Shown: in pieces, positions 1 to 8,086 of the stretch
Layout of the letters: every line of letters begins with the position of its first letter
Position numbering within the stretch: the stretch's first letter is position 1
NCBI GenBank assembly: GCA_025965735.1
Contig: JAOPWK010000206.1
Span: forward strand, 1 to 16,825
Direction of reading: 5' to 3'
Length of the DNA: 16,825 bases
Origin: Frankiales bacterium
GTDB taxonomy: Bacteria > Actinomycetota > Actinomycetes > Mycobacteriales > SCTD01
Notes under the pieces: model-generated
The model's database searches: none
What the model was told of the DNA's origin: nothing
The model's input: only the letters and a program-made list of their open reading frames with translations
Translations under genes and position numbers: made by a program

Positions 1-363
1 GTGCGCCGGGTCGGCGAGGCCGGCGGCCGCGCCCTGGTCGAGGCCGAGATCGCTGCCGCTCGCGAGGAGCGCGAGCGGGTCCCGACCGCCGCCTGTGTGC
101 GTGCGCTCCCGCCGCAGCGCACCCCTACGTCCTTCGTCACGCGCTTCGCCTGGACCGGCCCGGGGCTGCCCGGCACGGATGGCACCCTCACGCTCGCCTA
201 CGCGCCCGGCGCCGACGGCACCCCCTCCACGCACGCCGCGCTCACGCTGGACAGCGACGGCCTGGAGGACAGCCGGGTCGACGCCCGCACCCTCGAGGCG
301 ATGGCGGAGGGGTTCCTCGCGAACCTCGCCCGCGCGGCCGAGTCGCGCAACCGCGCCGCCTAG
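1..363 (+). CDS. Unidentified protein, C-terminal part (5' end outside window)
   Basis: An open frame enters at the left edge and ends at TAG 361-363, giving at least 120 residues. The GTG at base 1 could be a start, but the frame is open to the edge and the true start probably lies upstream. The visible part has an acidic/basic helix (about residues 8-27), a segment rich in Gly, Thr and Leu suggesting beta strands (about 41-85), and a closing amphipathic helix (about 97-118, EAMAEGFLANLARAAESR). That strand-then-long-helix ending resembles the C-terminus of SRPBCC/START-fold proteins, but this is a weak resemblance and I do not assign a function. The stop overlaps the stop of the convergent DUF309 gene by four bases. 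Coding is supported by codon bias. Identity is open. Confidence 0.55.
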   Translation: MRRVGEAGGRALVEAEIAAAREERERVPTAACVRALPPQRTPTSFVTRFAWTGPGLPGTDGTLTLAYAPGADGTPSTHAALTLDSDGLEDSRVDARTLEAMAEGFLANLARAAESRNRAA

Positions 364-740
364 AGCCAGACCGGCCCGCCGGCTCGCGCCGCCCGCACCA
401 CCGCCGGCACGTCCACTCCGTACGACGGACCGGCGTACTCCTCCAGCCGGCCCGCTCCCCGCAGCAGCAGCCGCTCGCCGCCGACGGCGTTGCCCCGCTG
501 CAGGTGCGTCAGCCCGACGCACACCTGCGCCAGCCCCTGCCACAGGTCGCGCTCCTCGGCGGGCGCCGCCTTCCAGCGGGCCTCCAGCACGTCGTGGGCG
601 AAGAACGGCCGGCCCTGCTCCAGCAGCTGCCGCGCCAGAGCGAGCGCCTCGTACGGCGGCAGCGGCTCCTCGGGGACCGGCTCGACGGCGTCCGGCGACC
701 CGAGCGGGACGGGTCGCCCCGCGGCGTCACGCGCCCGCAT
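360..740 (-). CDS. DUF309 family protein
   Basis: A 126-residue protein with the DUF309 signature. The helical core carries FFAHDVLEARW (residues 46-56, with H49, D50, E53 and W56), LWQGLAQ (66-72) and HLQRGN (79-84), which are the conserved blocks of this small all-helical family. The family has no firmly established biochemical role; the conserved His/Asp/Glu suggest a metal or small-ligand site, which is inference. ATG 738-740 is chosen because it lies just inside the end of the upstream hydrolase gene (14-bp overlap), so translation is probably coupled; no strong Shine-Dalgarno is visible. It is the last gene of the - strand series and its TAG overlaps the stop of the convergent gene at 1-363. 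The C-terminus ends GGPVWL. Family assignment is confident, function is not. Confidence 0.85.
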   Translation of the reverse strand: MRARDAAGRPVPLGSPDAVEPVPEEPLPPYEALALARQLLEQGRPFFAHDVLEARWKAAPAEERDLWQGLAQVCVGLTHLQRGNAVGGERLLLRGAGRLEEYAGPSYGVDVPAVVRAARAGGPVWL

Positions 741-1635
741 GGGCGACCAGCAGCTCGGTGACCTGCTCCGGAGCCTCCTGGTGCGGGAAGTGCCCGACCC
801 CGTCCAGCACGTGCAGGTCGTACGGCGCGTCCACCCACTGGTCGTTGCCGAGCGCGGTCTCGGGCAGCAGGCAGGTGTCCAGTGCGCCGTGCAGCTGCAG
901 GGTCGGGACGCCCACGCCGCGCTCGAGCAGCTTGAGGAAGCGCACCCCGCTCGGGCGGGTCTGCGACCGGACGGCCCAGCGGTACCACTCCAGCGCGCAG
1001 TGCGCGGCCCCCGGGATCTGCATCGCCTCGCGGCAGCGGGCTTCGGTCTCGGCGTCCGGGAAGCCGGGCCCGCCCCAGTGCCGCAGCAGCTGGCCGACGT
1101 ACGCGCCACCGTCCCGCCGGATCTTGGCCTCGGGCAGGCGCGGCAGCTGGAAGTAGCCGATGTAGGACGACGCCCGCAGCTGGGCGCTGTCGGTGCGCAG
1201 CGCCTGCCGCAGGCGCAGCGGGTGCGGCATGTCGAGAACGGCGAGCCGCCGCACGACGCCCGGGTGCAGCGTCGCGACGGTCCAGGCCAGGAAGCCGCCC
1301 CAGTCGTGACCGACCAGCACCGCGTCGCGCGCTCCGAGTGCCCGCACCATGCCCGCGACGTCGGAGGACAGCGTGTACGCGTCGTAGCCGCGCGGCGGCT
1401 TGTCGGACGCGCCGTAGCCGCGCAGGTCGGGAGCGACCGCGCGGTAGCCGGCCTCGCCGAGCGCGACGAGCTGGTGCCGCCAGGACCACCAGAACTCCGG
1501 GAAGCCGTGCAGCAGCAGCACCAGCGGGCCGTCGGCAGGGCCGCACTCGGCGATGTGGAAGCGCGCGCCGTTGGCGGTCACCTCGCGGTGGGTCCACGGG
1601 CCGTCGACGAGGACGACGGACTCCTCGACCGGCAC
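727..1635 (-). CDS. Epoxide hydrolase-type alpha/beta hydrolase (EphE-like)
   Basis: A 302-residue alpha/beta hydrolase predicted to open epoxides to diols in the cytosol by a covalent Asp-ester mechanism. The oxyanion-hole motif HGFPEFWWSW is at 43-52. The nucleophile elbow VGHDWGG gives Asp111, diagnostic of epoxide hydrolases or haloalkane dehalogenases rather than Ser esterases. The charge-relay acid is probably Asp253 (HGALD) and the base His282 (GVGHFPHQEAPEQV). The cap region has Tyr158/Tyr161 and Tyr218 (EWYRW), suitable for the two epoxide-polarising tyrosines and favouring epoxide hydrolase over dehalogenase. GTG 1633-1635 is the chosen start; the downstream sequence begins in the usual strand-rich N-terminus. 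It follows the holin-like gene by 20 bp and overlaps DUF309, so the three are probably one transcript. The pair with a holin-like protein mirrors Rv3670 (ephE)/Rv3669. Physiological substrate unknown. Confidence 0.88.
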   Translation of the reverse strand: MPVEESVVLVDGPWTHREVTANGARFHIAECGPADGPLVLLLHGFPEFWWSWRHQLVALGEAGYRAVAPDLRGYGASDKPPRGYDAYTLSSDVAGMVRALGARDAVLVGHDWGGFLAWTVATLHPGVVRRLAVLDMPHPLRLRQALRTDSAQLRASSYIGYFQLPRLPEAKIRRDGGAYVGQLLRHWGGPGFPDAETEARCREAMQIPGAAHCALEWYRWAVRSQTRPSGVRFLKLLERGVGVPTLQLHGALDTCLLPETALGNDQWVDAPYDLHVLDGVGHFPHQEAPEQVTELLVAHAGA

Positions 1636-1655
1636 GCTGCGAGCCTAGCCAGGGA

Positions 1656-2069
1656 CTAGCGGCGTCCCTTGAGCATCTCGACGTCGTCCTTCACCGTCTG
1701 CTTGGTCTTCTCGGCGGGCGGCGCCAGCTGGCTGATCTTCTTCTTGCCGGTGAGCGCGAGCACCGCGGCGGCGATCAGGTAGAGCGCGCCGACGGCGAAG
1801 AAGCCGCAGCCGAGCGGGACGCCGAGCCAGGCGATGCCGTACGCCAGCGAGATCGACAGGAAGATCAGCGCGAAGAAGCCGGCGAAGCCGGCGCCGCCGA
1901 ACAGCCCGGCGCCCTTGCCGGCCGCCGCGACGTCCTGCTTGATCTCGGCCTTGGCCAGCGCGATCTCCTGGTGGACGAGCAGCGACAGGTCCCGCGTCGC
2001 CGTGGCCACCAGCTCCCCGAGGCTCTTGTCCTCGGTCGCGGTGCGGCCAGTGGTCGGCGTGCTGTCCAT
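1656..2069 (-). CDS. Phage-holin-superfamily / DUF1469 membrane protein
   Basis: A 137-residue protein of the DUF1469 (actinobacterial holin-like, Phage_holin_3_6) family. Residues 1-50 form a charged helix with the family pattern SLGELV...DLSLLVHQEIALAKAE; two membrane spans follow at about 54-80 and 84-107 with a short turn (GVPLG); the cytosolic tail (108-137) is rich in Lys. Chromosomal members are not phage lysis genes; their role is unknown, probably in the envelope. ATG 2067-2069 is chosen because GGAGGGA lies at the right distance upstream on the - strand and the residues before it are low-complexity and Pro/Gly-rich. It is followed 20 bp later by the epoxide hydrolase-type gene, the same pairing as in mycobacteria. 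Confidence 0.85.
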   Translation of the reverse strand: MDSTPTTGRTATEDKSLGELVATATRDLSLLVHQEIALAKAEIKQDVAAAGKGAGLFGGAGFAGFFALIFLSISLAYGIAWLGVPLGCGFFAVGALYLIAAAVLALTGKKKISQLAPPAEKTKQTVKDDVEMLKGRR

Positions 2070-2090
2070 GCGTGTCCCTCCGGGGCAGGT

Positions 2091-2106
2091 GCCCGGGTCG
2101 CCGGGC
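2091..2106. other. Small palindromic hairpin between two - strand genes
   Basis: A 6-bp GC stem (GCCCGG/CCGGGC) closes a GTCG tetraloop in the 89-bp gap between the diguanylate cyclase stop and the DUF1469 start. There is no T-run on either side, so it is not called a terminator. It could be a protein-binding palindrome, an mRNA structure in the DUF1469 leader, or chance in this GC-rich DNA. Confidence 0.3.
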
Positions 2107-2158
2107 GCGTCCCCCGGCCCGTACCCGGCTCTCCCGCGCACGACACGGCGCGCGGCGC

Positions 2159-3088
2159 TCAGCTGACCTGGCACACCGCGCTGCGGTCGCGACCGGCCTC
2201 CTTGGCGGCGTACAGCTGCTCGTCGGCCGCGCGCAGCACGACGTCCACCGCGGTCCCCGGCGCCACAGCGGTGGCGCCGCCGATGCTGATGGTCACCTGC
2301 ACGTCCCCCGCCGGCGTCGGGATCGAGGCGGCGGCGACGCCGGTGCGCAGCCGCTCCGCGAGCGTCAACGCACCGCCCGTGTCCGTGAAGGGCGCGAGCA
2401 CCAGGAACTCCTCGCCGCCCCAGCGGCCGAGGACGTCCTCGAGCCGCACGGCGTCCGAGAGGCTCGCCGCGACCGCCTGCAGCACGATGTCGCCCGCCTC
2501 GTGGCCGTACCGGTCGTTGACCTGCTTGAAGTGGTCGACGTCCACGAGCAGCACCGAGACCGGGAGCGTGTGCCGGCGGGAGGAGGCGATCATCGCCTGC
2601 AGGGACTCGTCGAGGTGACGGCGGTTGAACAGGTCGGTGAGGTGGTCGGTCCGCGACATGCGGTCGAGCTCCGCGGTGCGCCGGCGCAGCTCGCCGCGCA
2701 GCGCGGTCACCTCCACCGCGGCCGCCACGCGGGCCAGCAGCTCGGCCGGGTCCGGCGGCTTGCGCAGGTAGTCGTGCGCTCCTGCGCGCAGCGCCCCCAC
2801 GACGTCCTCGCCGGCGCAGCGACTGGTCAGGAACACCACCGGGATGTCCCGGGTCAGCGGGTCGTCCTTGAGCGCCGCGATGGTCTGGAAGCCGTCCATG
2901 ACCGGCATCTCCACGTCGAGCAGCACCGCGTCGAGCTGCCCGCCGCGCGCCGCGTCGAGCGCGTGCTGGCCGTCCTCGGCCTCGACCACGTCGTAGCCGG
3001 CCGACTCGAGCTGCATCCGCACGAGCACGCGGACGGTCGCGCTGTCGTCGGCGACGAGCACGGTGGCCTGGGGGTGGTTCTGGAGCAT
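2159..3088 (-). CDS. Response regulator-diguanylate cyclase (REC-GGDEF)
   Basis: A 309-residue two-domain signalling enzyme predicted to make cyclic di-GMP from two GTP. The N-terminal receiver domain (about 8-125) has the acidic pair Asp14/Asp15, phosphoacceptor Asp58 (LLDVEMPVMDG), Thr88 and Lys110 (YLRKPPDP). A helical linker (126-145) leads to the GGDEF domain (146-305) with DHLTDLFNRRHL, the catalytic GGEEF loop at 224-228 and the NDRYGHEAGD segment. RxxD (R215-D218) sits five residues before GGEEF, the spacing of the inhibitory I-site, so product feedback is expected. ATG 3086-3088 is chosen just before the receiver fold; its Shine-Dalgarno is weak. The nhaA stop is 25 bp upstream. No histidine kinase is encoded in the window, so its phosphodonor is elsewhere. 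Confidence 0.93.
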   Translation of the reverse strand: MLQNHPQATVLVADDSATVRVLVRMQLESAGYDVVEAEDGQHALDAARGGQLDAVLLDVEMPVMDGFQTIAALKDDPLTRDIPVVFLTSRCAGEDVVGALRAGAHDYLRKPPDPAELLARVAAAVEVTALRGELRRRTAELDRMSRTDHLTDLFNRRHLDESLQAMIASSRRHTLPVSVLLVDVDHFKQVNDRYGHEAGDIVLQAVAASLSDAVRLEDVLGRWGGEEFLVLAPFTDTGGALTLAERLRTGVAAASIPTPAGDVQVTISIGGATAVAPGTAVDVVLRAADEQLYAAKEAGRDRSAVCQVS

Positions 3089-3113
3089 CGGCGGCGAACC
3101 TAGCGGAACCGGA

Positions 3114-4316
3114 TCAGAGGTCCTCGGGAGTGCGCACGTGGGCTCCGCGCCGGAGCCGGATCGCCAGGGTGCCCAGCACCGAGGCGACGGTGCTGGCGAG
3201 CAGGACGGACAGCGTGACCAGGTCGGCCCGGCCGGGATCTTCGAAGGCCAGCTCGACGAGCAGCAGGCTCACGGTGAAGCCGGTGCCTGCCAGGACGGCT
3301 ACCCCGGCCACGTCGGACCAGGCCAGCCCCGCCGGCAGCCTCGCCAGCCCGAGCCGCACCGCGAGGTACGACGCCCCCAGCACGCCGACCGCCTTGCCGA
3401 GGACGAGCCCGAGGAAGGCGCCGATCGACGCCGGGTCCCGCAGGGCCTCGTCGAGCGTGTCACTGCTGACCGCGACTCCTGCTGCCAGGAAGGCGAACAG
3501 CGGTACGACCAGCCCGGCAGTCCACGGCTGGAGCCGGTGCTCCAGGCGCTCGGCGGGCGCGTGCGCCTCACCCGGGTCGGCCTTGACGCGCGTGAGCAGG
3601 CCGAGCGCCACGCCGGCGACGGTCGCGTGGACGCCGCTGGCGTGCACGAGCAGCCACACCGCCACAGCCAGCGGGACGTAGAACCAGGGGCTCGTGACCC
3701 GTCGCTGCTGCAGGAGGAAGAAGACCCCGCACAGCGCGGCTGCGCCGAGCAGCTGCAGGACCTGCAGGTCAGCGGTGAACAGCAGCGCGATGAGCAGGAT
3801 CGCGCCGAGGTCGTCGACGACCGCGAGCGACAGCAGGAACACCCTCAGGCCGGACGGGGCGTGAGACCCGACGACGGCGAGAACGCCCAGGGCGAAGGCG
3901 ATGTCGGTGGCAGTCGGCACGGGCCACCCCCGGGCGGCCACGGGATCGCCCGCCGTGACGGCGAGGTAGAGCAGCGCGGGCACCACCATGCCGCCCGCCG
4001 CAGCGAGCACGGGGAGCAGCGCCGAGCGGCGGTCCGACAGCTCCCCCAGCACGAACTCGCGCTTCACCTCGAGCCCGGCCACGTAGAAGAAGACGGCCAG
4101 CAGGCCATCCGCAGCCCACGTCTCCACGTCCAGCCGCGCGCCGAGGGACGCCGGCCCGAACGTCAGCTCGCGCAGCGTCTCGTAGCCGTCGTGCAGCGGG
4201 GTGTTCGCGGCGACCAGCGCGAGCAGCGCCGCGGCGAGCAGGATGACGCCGCCGACCTGCTCGACGCGCAGGAAGTCGACGTACCGGGCGACTGGCGTGG
4301 GACGTGCGGGGGACAC
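3114..4316 (-). CDS. nhaA: Na+/H+ antiporter NhaA
   Basis: A 400-residue polytopic inner-membrane protein, close to the usual NhaA length, exchanging Na+ (or Li+) for protons in pH and salt homeostasis. NhaA landmarks are present in order: FFYVAGLEVKREFVLGEL (76-93), PTATDIAFALG (134-144, Asp138), VVDDLGAI (166-173, with the ion-binding Asp168/Asp169 pair) and LGKAVGV (306-312, Lys308, the counterpart of E. coli Lys300). About twelve hydrophobic segments can be counted. The frame stays open far upstream, but GTG 4314-4316 is chosen because GGAG stands six bases before it and the NhaA fold starts directly after (YVDFLRVEQVGG). It lies 77 bp after the dppB-like gene and 25 bp before the diguanylate cyclase gene, all on one strand. 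Confidence 0.95.
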   Translation of the reverse strand: MSPARPTPVARYVDFLRVEQVGGVILLAAALLALVAANTPLHDGYETLRELTFGPASLGARLDVETWAADGLLAVFFYVAGLEVKREFVLGELSDRRSALLPVLAAAGGMVVPALLYLAVTAGDPVAARGWPVPTATDIAFALGVLAVVGSHAPSGLRVFLLSLAVVDDLGAILLIALLFTADLQVLQLLGAAALCGVFFLLQQRRVTSPWFYVPLAVAVWLLVHASGVHATVAGVALGLLTRVKADPGEAHAPAERLEHRLQPWTAGLVVPLFAFLAAGVAVSSDTLDEALRDPASIGAFLGLVLGKAVGVLGASYLAVRLGLARLPAGLAWSDVAGVAVLAGTGFTVSLLLVELAFEDPGRADLVTLSVLLASTVASVLGTLAIRLRRGAHVRTPEDL

Positions 4317-4393
4317 GAGGTTCTCCGGGGGGTGGGCAGCCTTGCAGGTCTTGCCGACCAGACTTCCCGGCGCACCGAGGACGACGGTACCCC

Positions 4394-5347
4394 TCAGGAG
4401 GAGAGGCGGATCCGTGGGTCCAGCGTCGCGACGACGACGTCGGCCAGGGCGTTGGCCAGGATGACGAGCATCGCCACGAACGTCACGATGCCGACGACGA
4501 GCGAGCGGTCCTGCGACCCGAGCGCGGAGAACAGCAGCCCGCCGACACCCGGCACGCGGAACACGCCCTCGACGATCAGCAGCCCGGTCACGAGCTGGCC
4601 GAGGTTCGCCGCGACGAAGGTCGCCACCGGGATGAGCGAGGGCCGCATGGCGTGCACCGTGGTGATGCGCCAGTCGGAGATGCCGCGCGCGCGGGCGGCC
4701 TGCGTGTACGGCGCGCGCAGCGCGAGCGCCAGCTCTCCCTTGAGCAGCAGGGTGATGTAGCCGGTCGACAGCGCAGCGAGGGCCAGTGACGGCAGGACGT
4801 ACGACGTCCAGCCCTGGCCGACGCCTGACACCGGGAACCAGCCGAGCTCCACGCCGAACAGCACGCGCGAGACGTAGGCCGCCACGAGCACCGGCGTCGA
4901 CACGAGCAGCAGCGCGACGAGGTCGACCGTGCGGCCGAGCCTGGTGCCGGCCTTGGCCGCGGACAGCGCACCGGCCACGACCCCGGCGACGAACTGGATG
5001 ACCAGCGCCGAGCCGAGGATGATCCCGCTGGTCGGCAGCACCCCGCGCAGCAGCGCGGTGACCGGCACGCCGGGGTCCGGCCGTCCGAAGGGGTCGCGCG
5101 GGAAGGTGTCCCCGAGGTCCAGCACCAGGGCGTCGCGCAGGTAGAGGAAGTACTGCACGAGCACCGGCTCGTCCAGGCGCAGCTGCTCCTGCACCCTTGC
5201 GTACGCCTCCGGCGTCGGCTGGCGGAACCCGAAGAGCGCCCGCACCGGGTCGCCGGGCAGCACCGTCACCGCGAACCAGATCAGCGTCAGCGCGACCAGC
5301 AGCGTCACGGCTGCCTGCACCGCGCGACCCAGCGCGTACCGACCCAT
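4394..5347 (-). CDS. Peptide/nickel-type ABC transporter permease, DppB/OppB family
   Basis: A 317-residue membrane permease of the binding-protein-dependent transporter family for oligopeptides, dipeptides or nickel. It begins MGRYALGRAVQAAVTLL with the first membrane span at about 8-30, followed by LPGDPVRALFG, typical of DppB. A large periplasmic loop (40-100) precedes five further spans, and the EAA loop that docks on the ATPase is at about 214-243 (YTQAARARGISDW), followed by the family's VEGVFRVPGVGGLL (259-272). ATG 5345-5347 is preceded by AGGGGG four bases upstream, which decides the start over an upstream in-frame ATG. Its partner-type gene (dppC-like) is divergent with only 16 bp between starts, an uncommon layout. 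No ATPase or substrate-binding protein gene is in the window, so substrate cannot be inferred. Confidence 0.92.
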   Translation of the reverse strand: MGRYALGRAVQAAVTLLVALTLIWFAVTVLPGDPVRALFGFRQPTPEAYARVQEQLRLDEPVLVQYFLYLRDALVLDLGDTFPRDPFGRPDPGVPVTALLRGVLPTSGIILGSALVIQFVAGVVAGALSAAKAGTRLGRTVDLVALLLVSTPVLVAAYVSRVLFGVELGWFPVSGVGQGWTSYVLPSLALAALSTGYITLLLKGELALALRAPYTQAARARGISDWRITTVHAMRPSLIPVATFVAANLGQLVTGLLIVEGVFRVPGVGGLLFSALGSQDRSLVVGIVTFVAMLVILANALADVVVATLDPRIRLSS

Positions 5348-5363
5348 CGCACCCCCTGGTGAC

Positions 5364-6227
5364 ATGCTGCCAGGCGTGACGGAGATCGCCGCCGTGCCAC
5401 CGACTCCCGCTCGCCGCCGGCGACGCATCCGCTGGGACGTGCTGCTGCCGGCGCTGGTGCTCCTCGGCGTCGTCCTGCTGTCGACGTTCCCGTCGCTGGT
5501 CACCGACGCCGACCCGCAGAGCTGCCAGCTCGGGCGCTCGCTCGAGGCGCCCAGCGCTGCGCATCCGTTCGGCTTCAGCGTCTTCGGCTGCGACTACCTG
5601 GCCGAGAGCATCTACGCCTCGCGCACGTCGCTCACCATCGCTGCGCTGACCGTCGTCGGGACGACGCTCATCGCGCTGGTGCTCGGCTCGGGGGCCGGCT
5701 TCTACGGCGGCTGGGTCGACGTGCTCGTCTCGCGCTTCACCGACGTCTGGACCGCCGTCCCGCTGCTGCTGGGCGCGATCGTCGTGCTGTCCGCGCTGCG
5801 CGTGCGCGGCGTGCTCACGGTGTCGCTGGTGCTGATCGTGTTCGGCTGGCCGGCGATGGTGCGCCTGCAGCGGGCCAGCGTGCAGGAGGCCGCGGCGCAC
5901 GAGTACGTGACCGCCGCCCGCGCGCTGGGCGCCCGCCCGCGGCGCGTGCTCCTGAGGCACGTCCTGCCGAACGCGCTGCGCCCGCTGCTGTCCTACGCCA
6001 GCGCGTACGCCGGCCTGGTCATCGGCATCGAGGCGACGCTGACCTACGTCGGGGTCGGCCTGCAGCAGCCGGTGCTGTCGTGGGGGCAGCTGCTCCTGCA
6101 GGCCCAGGACCGGCTGTCGCAGGCGCCGCACCTCATCGTCCCGGCGTTCATGCTGGTGCTGGTCGTCAGCAGCCTGGTGCTGCTCGCGCAGGGACTGCGC
6201 CGGGCCGCCGACCCGCTGGAGGGCTAG
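5364..6227 (+). CDS. Peptide/nickel-type ABC transporter permease, DppC/OppC family
   Basis: A 287-residue permease expected to heterodimerise with a DppB-type subunit. A basic N-terminal tail (RRRRRIRWD, 17-25) precedes the first span (26-46). Next is the DppC hallmark region HPFGFSVFGCDYLAES (67-82), in which the common GRD is GCD. The EAA loop is at about 180-205 (EYVTAARALGARPRRVLLRHVLPN) and the end reads LRRAADP as in the family. ATG 5364 has no clear Shine-Dalgarno; GTG 5376-5378 in the same frame is an alternative. Either way the promoter must overlap the start of the divergent dppB-like gene or the transcript must be nearly leaderless. The alcohol dehydrogenase gene follows after 30 bp. 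Confidence 0.92.
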   Translation: MLPGVTEIAAVPPTPARRRRRIRWDVLLPALVLLGVVLLSTFPSLVTDADPQSCQLGRSLEAPSAAHPFGFSVFGCDYLAESIYASRTSLTIAALTVVGTTLIALVLGSGAGFYGGWVDVLVSRFTDVWTAVPLLLGAIVVLSALRVRGVLTVSLVLIVFGWPAMVRLQRASVQEAAAHEYVTAARALGARPRRVLLRHVLPNALRPLLSYASAYAGLVIGIEATLTYVGVGLQQPVLSWGQLLLQAQDRLSQAPHLIVPAFMLVLVVSSLVLLAQGLRRAADPLEG

Positions 6228-6257
6228 GGCGCGCTCCTGCGGGGCAGGGGGTTCCGC

Positions 6258-7442
6258 ATGAGAGCAGTCACCTGGCAGGGCAAGCGCAGCGTCAGCGTCC
6301 AGGAGGTCCCCGACCCCACGATCCAGGAGCCGACGGACGCCATCATCCGGATCACCACCACGAACATCTGCGGGTCCGACCTGCACCTCTACGAGACGCT
6401 CGGCCCGTTCATGGACAAGGGCGACGTCCTCGGGCACGAGCCGATGGGCATCGTCGAGGAGGTCGGCTCCGGCGTCACCAACCTCTCCGCCGGCGACCGG
6501 GTGGTCATCCCGTTCCAGATCGCCTGCGGCTCCTGCTGGATGTGCACGCGCGGCCTGCCGACGCAGTGCGAGACGACCCAGGTGCGCGACCAGGGCAGCG
6601 GCGCACCGATCTTCGGCTACTCGAAGCTGTACGGCTCGGTTCCGGGCGGCCAGGCCGAGTACCTGCGCGTCCCGCAGGCGCAGTTCACCTCGGTGAAGGT
6701 CCCGCACGGCCCGGCCGACGAGCGCTACGTCTACCTCTCCGACGTGCTGCCGACGGCCTGGCAGGCCGTGGAGTACGCCGGCGTCCCCGACGGCGGCACG
6801 CTCGTCGTGCTCGGCCTCGGGCCCATCGGCGACATGGCTGCCCGCATCGGGCAGCACAAGGGCTTCCGCGTCATCGGCGTCGACCGCGTCGGCGAGCGCC
6901 TGCAGCGCGGCCGCGACGTCGGTTACGAGGTCGTCAACATGGACGCGGACGGCGACCTGGGCGAGACCATCCGGGAGATGACCGACGGCCGCGGGCCGGA
7001 CTCCGTCGTCGACGCCGTCGGCATGGAGGCGCACGACTCGCCGGTCACCAAGCTGATCCAGCAGGCCGCGGGCATGCTCCCGGACGTGATCGCCGCGCCC
7101 GTGTTCAAGGCCGCGGGCGTGGACCGGCTCGGCGCCCTCTACTCCGCGATCGACATCGTCCGCCGCGGCGGCACCATCTCGCTGTCCGGCGTGTACGGCG
7201 GGATGGCCGACCCCATGCCGATGCTCACCATGTTCGACAAGCAGATCCAGCTGCGCATGGGGCAGGCGAACGTGAAGCGCTGGGTGGACGACATCCTGCC
7301 GCTGCTGACCGACGACGACCCGCTCGGCGTGGACACCTTCCACACGCACGCCGTGCCGCTGGAGCAGGCCCCGCAGATGTACGAGGTCTTCCAGAACAAG
7401 CAGGACGGCTGCGTGAAGGTGCTGCTCAAGCCCGGGAGCTGA
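6258..7442 (+). CDS. Zinc-dependent alcohol dehydrogenase (formaldehyde dehydrogenase-like MDR family)
   Basis: A 394-residue medium-chain dehydrogenase predicted to oxidise an alcohol or aldehyde with NAD(P). Catalytic zinc ligands are Cys38 (NICGSD), His60/Glu61 (GHE) and probably Asp163. The structural zinc lobe has four cysteines, Cys90, Cys93, Cys96 and Cys104. The Rossmann motif is GLGPIG (186-191), with Asp209 (VIGVDR) at the end of the next strand favouring NAD+. The long insertion before the Rossmann domain and the segment around 250-300 resemble glutathione-independent formaldehyde dehydrogenases and threonine dehydrogenase-like enzymes; the true substrate is not determined. The leader carries GGGGCAGGGGG at 6241-6251, serving as ribosome-binding site six bases before ATG. 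The TGA (7440-7442) abuts the stop of the convergent reductase gene with no spacer. Confidence 0.93.
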   Translation: MRAVTWQGKRSVSVQEVPDPTIQEPTDAIIRITTTNICGSDLHLYETLGPFMDKGDVLGHEPMGIVEEVGSGVTNLSAGDRVVIPFQIACGSCWMCTRGLPTQCETTQVRDQGSGAPIFGYSKLYGSVPGGQAEYLRVPQAQFTSVKVPHGPADERYVYLSDVLPTAWQAVEYAGVPDGGTLVVLGLGPIGDMAARIGQHKGFRVIGVDRVGERLQRGRDVGYEVVNMDADGDLGETIREMTDGRGPDSVVDAVGMEAHDSPVTKLIQQAAGMLPDVIAAPVFKAAGVDRLGALYSAIDIVRRGGTISLSGVYGGMADPMPMLTMFDKQIQLRMGQANVKRWVDDILPLLTDDDPLGVDTFHTHAVPLEQAPQMYEVFQNKQDGCVKVLLKPGS

Positions 7443-8086
7443 CTAGCGGCGCCAGAGCAGGTGGTGCACGACGCCGCTCGGGCTCGGCACCACCTCGAGG
7501 TGGAAGCTGTCGGTCAGCTCCTCGGGCGTCTCCCAGAAGCGGACGCCGGAGCCCAGGTGCACGCCTGGGACAACCGCCACGTGCAGGGTGTCCACGAGCC
7601 CGGCGTCCAGGAACTGCCGGACCGTGGTGGCGCCGCCGCCGAGGCGGACGTCCCTGCCCTGCGCGGACTCCCGTGCCTGCGCGAGCACGGCTGCGGGCTC
7701 GCCGGAGACGAAGTGGAACGTCGTGTCCGACAAGGTGAACGACGGCCGCGGGTGGTGCGTCAGCACGAAGACCGGCGTGTGGAACGGCGGCTCGTCGCCC
7801 CACCAGCCCTTCCACTCCTCGTCCTTCCACGCCCCCCGGTGCGGGCTGAACTTGTTGCGCCCCATGATCTCGGCACCGATGTTGTGGGAGAAGTCGCGGG
7901 TGAAGTAGTCGTCCAGACCGCGTGACCCGCCGGGCGCCGCGCGGTTCGGCCAGCTCGCCGTCGCACCGGCCCACGACGCGAGCGCCCCCGGGTCTGCGTG
8001 GCCGAAGGGTCGCTCGAGGCTCTGCCCCTCGCCAGCGGCGAAGCCGTCCTCGGAGACGAAGAGGTTCTGGACCTTCAGCAGCTGGG

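Noticed and set aside
4317..7349. Very long open - strand frame upstream of and continuous with nhaA
   Set aside because: It is antisense to the dppC-like and dehydrogenase genes and overlaps dppB in another frame. Its translation is Arg/His/Asp-rich with no domain; NhaA homology and a good ribosome-binding site place the start at 4316. Long open antisense frames are normal at this GC content.
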